Counted from the first letter of the stretch, positions 1-12,326 are shown. The stretch is DNA of 64,000 nt from Aselliscus stoliczkanus (GCA_033961575.1 CM066733.1:133226421-133290420), one strand, 5' to 3'. The notes: generated from the letters alone by a model not told the origin. Numbers and translations: made by a program.

Positions 1-20
1 CATTGAGCTCAGTTAAAAAA

Positions 21-40
21 ATACATATATATTTAATATA

Positions 41-95
<55 letters not shown>

Positions 96-98
96 TAA
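21..98. repeat. AT dinucleotide microsatellite
   Basis: A nearly pure alternating TA/AT tract, interrupted by short T or A runs and ending in an ACACAC step. It is low-complexity DNA likely to vary in length between individuals. Confidence 0.95.
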
Positions 99-1095
99 AA
101 CAAATCCTTGGTATACAAAATTTGGGTGACTGCTTCATTGATCTCCAAAATATGGACTTAGCCTATGTATTCATTGATTTGTGTGGCTAAGCATCACTCA
201 CTTTCAGTAGTATATGCCTGAACCCCTTTCCCACAATAGGCCAGAAATGTCCCATGGCCACCTACCCAACTTAGCCTCTATTTTTATAAAAATGCAGTTT
301 CTGCTTGTACCCACTTTATGGAGTCAGCATGTATATTACTAAGTTAATTCTTTAAAATACAATCTTGAAAGTAATTACTTCAGAAATGCAAAATGTTGTT
401 CTTAACGCTGACCTGCCTCTGAGGTTAATAAAAGATTTTCTGGGAATAAATGGTTCAACCAAGTAAGATGAATAAATGAAAGAACATTCCGGGATGATTC
501 AGCCAATATTCTAGTAAATTGTAGAGTGACTTGAAAGAATCGCATTGTTTCATATGATGAATTTCATAAGAAATTAACTTCCAGAAAACAATTTTTTAAA
601 AATTTTATAGGAGTGAAAATAAGTGATAAAGAAGTTGAGCAGCTAGTATTACTAAAATAAAAACAGACAAGAAAATGTCATCAATGTAGAAGCAAAGCTA
701 TTAGAGCTGACATTGACACTGTTATTCATCCACAAAACGTGCACCACCAGATATGCTTTTTATCATTTTCCCCAATGTAGTCCATGGTTTGAAATTTTTT
801 GTCATGAAACTGCATTAATTTGCCAATAATCATTTTGTTTTTCCTTTTTCTTCTTTATTAACCACAGTAAGTTAGAACTTATGCTCAATGAGGTGTTAAC
901 AATTTTACTTCACTAAGTTGATAGAACTAAAGTTAAAACTAAGAATTTGACTTTTTTGGCAAACTGCATGATCTTATCATGGCCAAATATTTTATTTCTA
1001 CTAGGATTTCATATTTATTTATGCATATATATATCCATAATATATTTAAATACATATAATATACTATAGCCTTTAAATATATTAAAAAACAACTT
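99..1095. other. AT-rich non-coding DNA, no gene seen
   Basis: AT-rich sequence with stops in all frames. I recognise no repeat family, exon or RNA gene here. Confidence 0.6.
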
Positions 1096-1420
1096 ATGGA
1101 TTTTGATTCCTTATCTTACCATATCTTTTTATTAGTTTCAGATGTACAGAACAATGTAATAGTTATACATTTCACCCTTCACAAAATGATAACCTCCCTC
1201 CCCCGATCTACTACCCTTTTGACATCGTATATAGCTGTTACAACTCCATTAACTCTATTCCCTATGCTGTACTCCACACCCTGTGGCTATATATATATAT
1301 TAAATTATAGTTGACATTCAACATAATTCAGCTTCAGCTTCAGGTGTATAGCGCAGTTGTCAGGCATCTACACTGTCCATGAAGTGGTCTCCCTAATTCC
1401 CTAATAAGACAAGTGCCCAT
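1096..1420 (-). mobile_element. Old L1 3' UTR fragments
   Basis: The text around 1128-1290 (TTAGTTTCAGATGTACAGA, then TTCCCTATGCTGTACTCCAC) and around 1310-1420 (GTTGACATTCAACATA, CTTCAGGTGTATAGCGCAG) matches the pattern I know from L1 3' UTRs of laurasiatherian mammals, in the orientation that starts at the tail. Two partial copies seem to lie head to tail. The same family recurs at 35038. The family name is from memory; the resemblance between the two loci can be seen directly. Confidence 0.55.
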
Positions 1421-1984
1421 CAGATGGCCACTTCTCTTACCATATTTTTGAGACAGGAAATTACCAATCAAACTCAATCTGCTCGTCTTTTCACAGAGAA
1501 GAATGTCAAGTCCTGAGTGATCCATGCCTTCTCCAGGATCAAACTGCCATTAAAAATAGAACTTGCCTTTGTCCAAATAATACTACTACAACCAACCCCA
1601 TCAAGTTTTTGGTCTCTAAATAAGCAGCCATATGAAAAACAAGGGACTTATGAGACCTTGTCTCTGCTGTCCCTGACCATTCCAGGTGTGATTACTTGTT
1701 CAATAATAGCTTCTTTTATAGTTATGTCTATCTCCATTTTACCACTGCATTCTAACAATAGTATTTTGGTCTGTTTCTCCCTCCTTATGTCTTTCTGATC
1801 TCCTTATCCTTAGCATTTACTATATACTTAGTTCACTAAACATTGATTTGGAATGGATGCAATTGAACTGAACTGGACACAATGTTTTGTCTTGTTTTCT
1901 TTTGTTTAAATACTTCTGTGTGTCAATAATTTCCAAATTAATATTTCAAGACTGACTTTTCCCCTATGCTTTATATTCAGATTC

Positions 1985-2678
1985 TTACTTAACATCTATT
2001 TGGATATCTGAAAGGCATCCCAAACTTCCAATATCCAGCTGAATGCTTGATTAGCATCACATCTAAATATATTTCTTCCATCCCACCAATAATCGGGATA
2101 CTGGAACCCCCTTCTCTCTTTTCCTCACATGCCAATCTGTGGGTGTGTTCTAGAGACCCTTCCTGCAAGGCAGTTCCTTAATATTTTTATTTTTCCTTCG
2201 GTCTCACTGCTACCGCCCTAGCCAAATCATTGTCCTTTTCTTAAATTTTATTAGCCTGCTAACTAATTTCTGCATCTATACCATCTCTTCCCTTCAGAGC
2301 TACCAAAATGATCTTATGAAAACTATATTTGATCACGTCAGTCTCCTGAGAGCTTTCTACTGGCTTATCATTGCACTTGGAAGACAATCCAGAATCATCC
2401 CTAGTCTACACAGCCCAACATCGTCTGCCCAGAATCGCATCTCATGCCACCCTCTTTCTTGCTCACTGTATCCCTGTTACTGTGCTCTTCTTCATTTCTC
2501 AGACACATCAAGCTAGTCCTTGCTTTAGGGTCTTTCCCTCATTTGTTCCTTCTGCCTAAAAATCCTCTTCCCCAGATCTCTGGCTTGCTGGCTTCTCCTT
2601 GTCATTAACTTTTAACTTGGGGATCGCTTAGTTCAAGAGGCCTCTCCTGACCATGAAATAAAAATAGCCCCTTAGCCT

Positions 2679-2725
<47 letters not shown>

Positions 2726-2990
2726 TTTTTGTGTTTTTATTTTATTTACTTATTTATATATTATTTTATTTTATTTATTTATTTTGTTATTTATTTTTGT
2801 TGGTTGTAACACTTACAACCACTGAGTATTTTCTTAGTTATCTATTTGTGTGCTTGTTTATGTGGTTACTTTCTGGCTCTCCTCACTGGAATGCAAAGTC
2901 TGACTTGTTCAAAGCTTGGTGCCTAAACTAGTGCCTGGCCCATACAAGGTGCTGCATAAATGTGGCTCAGTGCTGTTACATTTGTTTTCC
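1985..2990 (+). mobile_element. L2 (CR1-type) LINE 3' region
   Basis: Pyrimidine-rich text has the usual L2 order: CAAAATGATCTTATGAAAAC, then a GGCTTATCATTGCACTTGGA block, CCTTCTGCCTAAAAATCCTC, and GAGGCCTCTCCTGACCATG. It ends in a GTGCCTGGCCCATACAAGGT tail. The short ORFs here are chance readings of this element. The copy is interrupted by a TTTA expansion at 2678-2800. L2 is an ancient, immobile mammalian LINE. Confidence 0.6.
2678..2800. repeat. TTTA tetranucleotide expansion
   Basis: About twelve uninterrupted TTTA units run to 2728 and are followed by T/A-only sequence with broken TTTA and TTTTA units. It lies within the L2 fragment. Confidence 0.92.
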
Positions 2991-3775
2991 TGCCTTGGCT
3001 ATTAACAAGTGCAAAGAGGATGACATCCTGTGCCTCTGACCCTACCTGAAAAAGATCTGCCCTCTAGGGCTAAGAGATCTCAGCTCTCTTCCAGTCTCGA
3101 ACATCTACTTATTGTTTCTGTGAAGACTGATTGTTAATGTGTAGTAACCTTTTGTCCCCAGCAGTTCCATCCTTTGGGCCCTGACGTTGATTTTCCTCAT
3201 CTTGGTGCCTGAAGAGCCAGAGTGATCCCTTTTGCCCATTGCCCTGACCATGTGCAGTGATACCCACAGTGCAGGAGGTGGAAGCCACCACTCTTCAGGT
3301 ATCAGAAGGGGTGACCTGCCTGCCCTGCCCCAGCCGTTAGGTGGGAGCTGCATACAATCTTCGTGTGTACTGCACACAGAATGGTGACCCTTCACCCAGG
3401 GTTGGCCTAAGGCCTTGGGTGGGTAGTGACTGAGCTCCTTCTGGGATCAGATTTACTTGCCCCAATGGGAGTCACTGGCTGAGAGGGTGGGAGAAACTAC
3501 AAAGCACTATTTCTATTAAGTTTCAGAGACTAGAGATGGAAACCAGAAAGAGGAAGAAAGGGAGAGAGAGAAACAGGGTGGTCACGAAACCCAGTCAACT
3601 CACTGACACTTTCTACCCCTCTGCTAGGGGACTCTGAAACATCCATTTCAAAACTAGCTCTTCACAAGCACAACTGGCTGACTTTCCATCAGGCCACTGT
3701 AAGACTACTTTTTTTTTTTCCAAATCATGGAGCTGCTTTTAGATGCCCATGAGGCCACTCAGAGGTACGTGGTCA
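2991..3775. other. Non-coding DNA, no gene seen
   Basis: Moderately GC-rich sequence with a purine-rich patch (GAAAGAGGAAGAAAGGGAGA) near 3545. The minus-strand ORF over 3105-3395 has no recognisable protein family and I do not call it. No repeat was identified. Confidence 0.5.
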
Positions 3776-4438
3776 TGTTACCAGGAAATGATGTTGAACC
3801 TCGGCTCTTCGTCTTCTTGAAGGAATGACTTCAATCAAAAGACATAATTTTGTGCAGAATAAAACAGCCAGAAATTTATTAGTAAAAGAAAGTACACTCC
3901 AAGATATGGAGTGGGCTGACCCAAGAGAAGGAAGCAGCCCTGCCTTACATTGCATGAAGGCATTTATTTCTATGGATAGAATTGCCTCCCTCTCTCCCTT
4001 CTCTTTATCTCTCATTCTCCCCCTGAGGTGCCTAGTCCTCTGGCATTTAACAATGCATTTCTTTGATTTAGGGACATGTGTAAACGCATTCGCTTGGTTT
4101 GGGGTTCATGTGTAAACACATCTCCTTGGGGTATGTGAAAATCTGAAATCCTGTAGGGCTACTAAGGCATTGATGGTCCTGGCAAAAAGGGTGTGTTCCC
4201 TGAGAAGCAGGATGTCTTCCTCTCTTCTAATACATTTATTTGTTTTAGGGTCATGTGTAAACACATCCCCTTTGTTTGGGGGCATGTGCAAACACATCCC
4301 TTAGGGATCTGTATAAGCCTGGAGTCCTGCTGGCCACATGCAAGGGATCATCACCCAAGTAGGAGCTGCAGCAAGGGGCTTCCTAACCAGGGCTAAGTTT
4401 CTCCTTCTCCTGTGCATTTCTATCTACCTACCCAATCA
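3776..4438 (-). mobile_element. Solo LTR, ERV1-like, minus strand
   Basis: The unit begins with TG (3776) and ends with CA (4438). It is flanked on both sides by the same four bases, GTCA (3772-3775 and 4439-4442), the target duplication length typical of ERV1-class proviruses. On the minus strand an AATAAA signal lies at 3875-3880, with a U5-like segment after it. The upstream U3-like part holds four copies of CATGTGTAAACACATC or close variants (4075, 4107, 4252, 4283) within a block duplicated at a spacing of about 177 bases. No gag, pol or env sequence adjoins it, so it is a solo LTR left by recombination. The 663-bp length suits a gamma-like LTR. Exact family unknown. Confidence 0.62.
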
Positions 4439-4442
4439 GTCA

Positions 4443-5777
4443 TTATTCACTGAACAGGTATCTTCTGAACCTGATGAGTAATGTGCTGTAAGCAATGGTG
4501 GGGCAGTACTTCACACTTGGTCCAGGTAGAAGGTGTCAGGATGAGCAGGATCTTACCAGCTCTGACAAGCTCAGAGACATTCTACAGCCCCCACACTGGA
4601 ACCTTGCCTGTATATACTGAGTAGAACCCTAAAGGGAAGTCGACGCTCAGAACCATTCAGTCTAAACTCTTGATATAAGACAGAGACCAAATCTCCTGAG
4701 TTGTCCCCCAGTCCCACACCACACTAACCTCACAAACACTCCTTCTCCACTCTTCAACAGACATGCCGAGGAATGGATAGCTCAGAGGGGCTCCATAATA
4801 ATGGCTCGCAGCTGCCCCTTGAACAGAGCACTTTCCTTCACCATCCAGATCCCCTGATTCTCTCACTTTAACACAATCACTTGAATACAATTTCAGGTTC
4901 TACAGTCTCTTCCAGTTCAACAATCAGCTCTCATGTTCCTAAGAAACCTCTGAGTTCTCTCATGATAGGAGCATTCCCTTTGGGGGGCGGAGGGAATAGA
5001 AGACTTTTTGCAGTTGTTTTAGTTTTTTTCAGAGCGCAGGGATATGTTGAGAAAATTGTTACCTTAATGTCCTAAATCATGTTCCTAAAGCTTGAAGAGG
5101 TACAGGAGTTTCCCAGATTGCTTTATTTACCAGCCAGGAGCATGCATCTTTCAATGTCCTAAGGAACTGACTTACAGGCAACAATACAGTACCAAGAAAG
5201 CCTTTGGTAATTTGGTAACTACATCCTTTGATGACAACCAAAGAAAGAATGACATTTTTAAAAATTCTCCTATAGGAATAATTATGTTGTATTGGGTTTC
5301 TAGAGATTTGGGGAGAAACGAGTTCATTATTCAATGTTTGTGGTTGTCTATCTAGATCAAACTGAAAAAAAATTAATTTACATTTTATAGAATTGGATCT
5401 GTAGACTCTTCCAGATGATATGAAACACATGTTAGAAGTTAGAACATGAGGAAAAGAGATGGCAGCAGGCCAATATTGAGATCAAGGGCCCAGTGCTGAT
5501 GACCTCTAGGGTCTTAGAGAAGCCTTTAAAATTATTGTTAGGGAAAATCCATAATGTTTTTCTTTTCTCTTTAGTTTTTTTTTTAACCTTTGTCTACCTT
5601 TTCCCTATCTCATTGATCACTCCACACCAAACATAGTATACCTTTTTTTTTTTTACTTTTATCTTTTTCATCTTTTTCCCCTCCATATATCACCTTCTCA
5701 TTCTACTGATGGGGTCCAGGGCTAAAGGGGTTATTGGTACCAGCTCCATGGAATGAGAGCAGGTCATTTGGAGGAGA
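4443..5777. other. Non-coding DNA, no gene seen
   Basis: Short unrelated ORFs lie on both strands and there are T-runs near 5575-5655. No exon, RNA gene or identifiable repeat. Confidence 0.5.
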
Positions 5778-5885
5778 TGATAATAGCTGGCTTTTATTGA
5801 ATGCCTACTTTGTACGTGGCCTTGTTCTGTATATTTCTCATGAATGCTCTCATCTAATCCTCTCCATTGTCCCAAGAACTCAGTC
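5778..5885 (-). mobile_element. MIR SINE fragment
   Basis: AATAGCTGGCTTTTATTGAA, followed by TGCCTACTTTGTACGTGGCC and CTCTCATCTAATCCTC, follows the reversed MIR layout. This is an ancient, degraded tRNA-derived SINE. Confidence 0.55.
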
Positions 5886-7828
5886 TAATTTTTCTAACAC
5901 CCTGCTTCTGTTGGGGAATAAAGGCTGTTTTGTTTTTTTGTTTTGTTTCTGAAAACTCTGTCTCCAAAAGTTCTAAAGAAACCCTCCCTTGCCCCTCCAA
6001 GAAATGCCAACTTGAACACAATATATGTAAGGTACATTTGACCAACAGGTGAGAGATAAGAAAGATATAACAACTGGGTAAATTCCAAGTGGAACTTCAC
6101 ATAGATTTCTATAACCAATCTCTTATTTGCACGTTTGTGCTCTTGGGGAAAAACGTGACCTTACCAACCATGTTAATGGAGGGAAAGTTCTAACCCTTCA
6201 ATAATTTCAAGAAAACCAGTATATGGTTTAGGTCAAAAAGAGTGCTTGATTTTGCAATGCCAAGTATCCTTTCTGAGGTTTCCCAAAAATGCTGTGGTTA
6301 TCCCACACAGAACTCCCTCCATATTTTTACCACAGAAACAATAGTGCCACTTCAGCATTCGTTGTAATCTAGACCACTCTGGGAGGTGCTCTAGGAAAGC
6401 TATGAAAGTAACAGCCACCTGTCCTCTTTGGTCTAATATAATAATAAAACACAGAATGTACATGCAAGATGAACAAAAGACAAACGTTAAATAAAACAAA
6501 GCATCAATTATGTGTCTAATATGTACAGAGAGACAAATGGAATAATTAGACTTAATTGGATTTAGTCAGACAGGAACGTAGAGAATTTACTGTGATTTCA
6601 AGTAAATCAATGAATTTATTAATAAATGATCACTGGGGACAGGAACAGGAGAATACCAAAAGGAATCGAGCATCTGAAGGTCAGAATGACGTGCCCAGGA
6701 TTTGAAAAACCAATCCCTTCTGTCACTTCACAACCCCTTTAAAAAAGAAGGTACTGTATAAATGTGATGTGAAATGTATAGATTTTCATTTCCCTAGTGG
6801 AAGGACCGTGAATATAAATGATTAGATAACCAAGTTTGCCTTGAGGAAATAAAGCCAAGGAAAGAAAGAGAGGCAGAAAACAAAAGATGGTGGGGCCACT
6901 GTATTTAGATTCATCTCGGATCTACTATCCCAGGACAGAAATCAGCTGCGAGGCAGACTTGAATTTCCCACATGTATTGTCATCCATGCAAAAAGTGACT
7001 CAAGTTATTTACTTAACAGTCAGAAACACTTAAGGCTCTTTTTCTTTGCGTCCCCCACCCCCATCCCTTTTCTCACCAAACTGTTTAGAAAGCACAGATG
7101 CGGCTGGCATCCCAGTACTATAAGCAGCCTTGCTACATGGCTCCAAAAGGAAAATATCTGCCCAATGTCTTGAATAAATCTAGTGGATTCCATTCACCAG
7201 TTCTACATCATCATTCTCTGGTTCTTCAGACCCAAGAATTTAGGTCAGAGCCAGCAGAGTGGCTGCTGCCATTATGTTTAAATAATACAGAAACAACTCT
7301 GATTATCTTCCATCACTATCCTGAGTCATTCCAGTACATGGTGATGTCTGTCAGAGGTGATGGTATGGATAAATCAAGTCACTTTTCATAAGGAATAGAA
7401 TTATTTTAGAAGCGTAGGGTCTGGATTGAAGAAACCACCACATTACTGAAAGGAGACCAGACATTCATCTAATTTAAATGTTCATGTCCACCATGTTCTT
7501 TCTCTCTGGTCATGCTGAGGGAGCAAGGTTTTCTTCCGTACTTCCTGGGCATAAGTTCTGGAAAGATCCAAAGTGCAACCTGGTAGTCATGGACGTGGCC
7601 ATGGTAACAGTGAATGTGGCTTGAGGAACATGAGATGTAATCTTGCCATGAAGAAATAGATGCTGGGGTGTCATCATGATTCTTTCTTTCCTCCTGACTT
7701 GTCTCACTTAAATATTTTGGACAAAACCAGATATAGTTACAAGCTGTGAATCAAGAGGAGTTCTTACTGTTTTCCACAACATACTAACCACACCAGGAGT
7801 ATCGCATAGTCTTAGGAGGATGTCCTCT
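5886..7828. other. Non-coding DNA, no gene seen
   Basis: Mostly AT-rich, with several short ORFs in overlapping frames that look like chance. An RFX X-box-like sequence, GTGGCCATGGTAAC, sits at 7595-7608. No repeat family was recognised. Confidence 0.5.
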
Positions 7829-7985
7829 AGAACCAGCCTGCTGTGGTTCAAATCACCCACCTAAAGCTTGATAGCATCTGAATCTTGAGCCAATTACTTC
7901 CATGGAGAGTCATGATAGTACCAACCTCATTTGGGTTCTTGTAAGGATAAGATAAGACATTTCATACAAAGTGCTTGGTGCTGTA
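7829..7985 (+). mobile_element. MIR SINE fragment
   Basis: The order of CCAGCCTGCTGTGGTTCAAA, AGCCAATTACTTC, CCAACCTCATTTGGGTTCTT, GTAAGGATAAGATAAGA and CAAAGTGCTTGGTGCTGT matches a forward MIR copy. Confidence 0.55.
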
Positions 7986-8088
7986 TTCTGTACCGTATTC
8001 AGAGGAAGTTGATGTGCTCAGATCTGTGGGAATACGGGCTTATGCTGTCTGGACGATGCTTCATTAGTGGTAAAACTAGAAAATGATC

Positions 8089-8428
8089 TGCTATGGACTG
8101 AATGTTTGTGTTCTCAAAATTCGTGTGTTGAAACCCTAATTCCAACTTGATGGTATTTGGAGGCGGAGAGTGTGGGGAATAACTGGGTTATGAGAGTGGA
8201 GTCCTCATAAATGGGATTAGTGCCCCTATAAAAATAGACTTGAAAGAGATGCTGTCCCTCTCCACCAAAAGAGGAAACAGCAAGCAGGTAGCTCCAGGAT
8301 GGGGACCCTCACCACAACCTGACCACACTGACTTCAGACTTTTAAACTCCAAAACTGTGAGAAATGAATTTCTGTTGTTGAAGCCATCCAGTGTGTGATC
8401 TTTTCTTATAGCAGCCTGAGCTAAGACA
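8089..8428 (+). mobile_element. MLT1 LTR (ERVL-MaLR)
   Basis: This 340-bp unit starts TGCTATGGACTGAATGTTTG and ends in AGCAGCCTGAGCTAAGACA. It is flanked by a 5-bp target duplication, TGATC (8084-8088 and 8429-8433). Internal landmarks fit MLT1: TGTGTTGAAACCCTAATTCC, ATGGGATTAGTGCCCCTATA, and CTGTGAGAAATGAATTTCTG near the polyadenylation region. It is an old solo LTR with no internal retroviral genes next to it. Confidence 0.82.
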
Positions 8429-8895
8429 TGATCTACTGAAATGCTTAATCTATCTCTGAAGTCTCTTAAAACTCTAAGATTACATAATTTGTCTTTCTTT
8501 GCTCTCTTGGAATATAAACTTTTTTTAAGCTACCCATCTTCTAGGAACATAGTATCAACTCACCTGAGAAAAATAGTGAGAATATTTTTGAAATTTTAAA
8601 ATTATTACAGCTAAACTTTAAAAAATTCTATCAGCAAATAAATATAACTAACCACCCATGTTTTCCTGGCTATGTACAAACTCTATATTGTACAGTTCTT
8701 AAATTGTTGTTTGAAGTTTTAAATAGATTCTATACATTGTTTTAATGGTCAAGATAGGGAAAAAATTTAATGAAAAAAAGTTGGTTGTCATTATTATTAA
8801 TAACAAACAATAATTGAAACCTGTTGTGTCCACATTTATGTTGTTGCATTACAATTCACTGTGCTTATAAACTATATATGTGTCTGTTTCTCTAC

Positions 8896-9022
8896 TAAAT
8901 TAGTAAATAATTTTAAGGACAAGAACCTTGTTTTCGTATATCAAGCATTTAGCCTGGGGCACTCAGTAGAGTTATTAACCACTCACTAAATACAGATTGA
9001 ATGAATGAATGAATGAATGAAG
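8896..9022 (+). mobile_element. L2 LINE 3' end
   Basis: GGACAAGAACCTTGTTTTCG, then TTTAGCCTGGGGCACTCAGT, then a GAATGAATGAATGAATGAAT tail matches the forward L2 terminus. The tail has expanded into five GAAT units (8999-9020). Confidence 0.6.
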
Positions 9023-10782
9023 GGTATATGATTAAAATTTTGTGCTGCAAAGTATGAAATAATGGTCCTGCAATCTGAATTGGAAAGAACATCGATGTCA
9101 AAAGCAAAGATACATCAGAGAATAAAGAATGCAAGAATTCTCATCATTATAGACTATAGAATGGATTTAGGGAGAAGGTCATGGAGGACTCAGAGTAGGA
9201 GGGCTCAGAGATCCAGATAAACAATTGAGCAGGACGACTTAGTAACCATATCCTATAGGCAGAAAAGAATACAATCATTTTTTATCATTTATGGACTACA
9301 AGGAGCAAAATTTAGTTGGAATTTGAACGTGGAATGGAAGCAAAGTTTATCAAAAGAAAACTCTTTAAAATCCTTTTGATAAAGATCTTATGCACGCATC
9401 AATGTTGTCATGTATTCTAGTGTGCTAAGCTTTCTTTCCTTGCTGAATGATGCTATTATTCCTCTAGCAACACTACATCTCACAAGTAATCCCTGTGCCA
9501 CACTACACAGACAGTGTGTTGTGTGTTGTTTATATGCTATCTATTAAACGGCCTCGCCTTTACTGTTCACCTTTGATTCTCTTGCCATCACAGAGGAAAA
9601 CAGTTTCTAAAATTATAGAAAATAGTAACCATGATCTCTATTACTTTTAAATCTGGTATTTCCAGATGACAGGAAATATAGGCGTCTGTAACCATAGCAA
9701 AGCTCTTAGCCTTAGGAGGAACCAAGGAAGACAACGGGGAGAAAAAAATATACTGTTTCCAATTACCAGCAGATGCTTCCATTTATTCTAAGTGTTCCTA
9801 TTTAGTTAACAGTACAAATTTTTAATCATATAAATGTGGTGGTGTTCTAGCCTCATGCTCTTGATTACCCTTGTCTTCCAGTTGATTTCACATGCCTCTT
9901 GTTTCTGGCATCACTTCTCCACAAATACTATGTCTGGAGCTGCATGAATCCCAAGCAATACCTGATAAAGAGTGGAGTCTGTTGCAGAGTTTATTTCATT
10001 TATTTTGTGTTTCATTTTTGGTTTCACTGAGGTGGTGACATTGCAGTACATTTCTCTGAGTCAGCAGCACCATTGGCTGCTGACTATAGTACCATGGCTG
10101 CCTACTTTTTTGTTGTTTTTTTCCATCTTTGCTTTGTGAACTCATCTGGTCACCATTCATTCATGCCTGGAATAGTACAGTGGGACAGATTACCAGGCTT
10201 CATCCAAAGACCACTTTACATAGAACTTTAATAAATCAAATGAAGGAACAGGTCTTGGTGAGAGTATCTCTGATGATGGAGATCAAAGACTCAGAGCCTT
10301 GCCTGTATTCCAGTCATTCTGAAAATAGCAATAGGAGCACAACAAAACGTTGGAAAGAAGGAGGAATGGAAAAAAAATTGGCCTAAGTAAGTTTTGTTTG
10401 ACATTTGGTAAGAAAAGACTTTCAAACATAGCCATTTGGTTTTGAAGTTAAGACGCTATCATCTATTTTATTCATCCCAGTGGCTTTTATTTGATATTCA
10501 ACCTTATCTTAAAGTTAATTCATAAGGGAAAAGAAATGAATGAAACAAAATTTAAAAGCCAAGAAGTGGTTCAATGTGATGAATGTCCCTGGATACAGCC
10601 CTTGCTCTTACATTGTGGATCTGATTGCTTATTTCCAGTTGAGAGTATTTGACCTGAGCCAGTAGTGATGCTTTTAAGAGTCCTAATATGTATAACTATA
10701 AAGATTAGGATTTTTGCTGCACTTTGTTTCATAAATAACTAATATGGAAGAGGCAGAAAATATCTGCCGGATGGTAGTCCTC
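9023..10782. other. Non-coding DNA, no gene seen
   Basis: Stops occur in all frames. An 85-codon plus-strand ORF (10129-10386) has no recognisable domains. No repeat was identified. Confidence 0.5.
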
Positions 10783-10955
10783 TAGTTTTGCTACTCAGAA
10801 TGTGATCCACCAGCAGAAGCCTTGTCATCCCCAGGAATCTTGATAGAAATGCAGTCTCAGGTTGTCCCACCCAGGCCTGCCCAATCAGACTGGGCATTGT
10901 AAGAGGATCTCCAGGTGATTTGTACGAACACTAACATTTGAGAAGCATTGCTCTA
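10783..10955 (-). mobile_element. MER5A hAT-Charlie DNA transposon fragment
   Basis: AGAATGTGATCCACCAGCAG, TAGAAATGCAGTCTCAGGTT, CCACCCAGGCCTGCCCAATC, ATCTCCAGGTGATTTGTACG and TTTGAGAAGCATTGCTCTAG follow MER5A in reverse. It is non-autonomous and carries no transposase. Confidence 0.8.
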
Positions 10956-12172
10956 GAATAACGTCTGAGAGACACCTGTAGGCATAAATATTTGATGTAA
11001 TTCATAATCACCAAGAGGTAAAAAGTGAAAGAAAGAAGGGAGAATAAAGACTACTCATAAGAGGCAGTAAGACTACCCTCTCTACACAAGTAGCAGTTGA
11101 AATTTCCTTCTTCCAAACTGACTTGAACTCCATAAACATAAACAAAAATGAATGCCAGGAGGAAAAATAGGTCCTGTCACAAGGTTTCACCCCTTACCAT
11201 CTTCCTGCTTTTCGTTTATACTGCTTATATTGATAATCTTTCTATATCTTATTAGTGGTCTAGTTTATTTTGATTATATTAATAGAAAAACAACTTCACT
11301 CAGGCATTTCCCAGCACTTTTTTGAAGATGTCTGGATAATCTCCCCTGCAGTCTCTTTGAGGTTTTCTCAGCCTGGCCTAATCCTTGAGAGCTTCCAGAA
11401 TTCATTTATTTCACTTGCAAAACACAAAGGAAAAACATATATTTCAGACTTTGTTTAGGCTACTTTATAAACAATATAATTGGTTTTAAGCACTACAGTT
11501 GCTTTAAAAACATATCAAACAAAGATCCTAGGAGAAATCAAACTTATAAGAATGTTTGAGGAATACAGATTCCTAAGCAAAACATTTGAGGCCCATATGT
11601 TTGTCCAGGGAAATGAGTCCAATGGGAGCCTGAAGACACCTGTTTATTACCACAGCATATGACACAAAACTATACAGCCCATGAACATCAAACATAACCC
11701 AGTAGTCACCGTGAACTGAAACTGAAATTCCCAATCAAGGGAACCTATACAGCATTAACCAAGCACTAAATAACCCATGGTAACGATCATCCAGGCTTAC
11801 ACCCTAAACATGATTCATGGGCTCTTTCACCTCTCCAAAATGCAGTTACAATATTTATCCTGTTGAGTCACATTTTTAACACATACTTTGTCCTTTATCG
11901 ATCTACTCTCATTCACACTTCAATCATTTTTCTTACCTTACCCCACCTTTGTACCAATAAACCCCTTCCTGTCTCTCCCATTGGGCTACTCTCCAAAACT
12001 TTCTCACTCTGTAACACCTCTGTCTTTGATTTCCTATATCCCTACATCCTCCAGAGGACCACAAATTTCCAAAGTGGGACCAGCTTCAAGGGTGGAGGGG
12101 TTTGAATTTTCAGCTTTCTAATAGATCTTAGGAAAGTATAGCCAAAATTTGAGTTTAGGTTAGTTATCAATT
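10956..12172. other. Non-coding DNA, no gene seen
   Basis: AT-rich. Two overlapping ORFs near 11863-12121 are C/T-rich and lack any recognisable motif. The right edge carries TCAATT (12167-12172), the target duplication of the next SINE. Confidence 0.45.
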
Positions 12173-12326
12173 CTTTCTTCTTTTTTTTTTTTAAGCTGAG
12201 CCATGCTGCCACCTGTTGGCAGCTCAAAGGCAGCTCAGCTCGGGCTGGGCATCGAACTGCTGTTGCTCAGAGCTCAGCATGCACTCTTGAGTGAGCTCTT
12301 AACCAACTGAGCCACTCGGCCGGCCC
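12173..12326 (-). mobile_element. tRNA-derived SINE, GGCCGGCC head, family A
   Basis: A T-rich tail (12173-12194) is followed by TGCCACCTGTTGGCAGCTCA, CAGCTCAGCTCGGGCTGGGC, AACTCTTAACCAACTGAGCC-like text and a CGGCCGGCCC end. Read in reverse this is a SINE with a GGGCCGGCCG head and an A-box-like AGTTGGTTAAGAGCTC. TCAATT flanks both sides (12167-12172 and 12327-12332). A second copy of the family is at 37755-37904. Confidence 0.78.
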
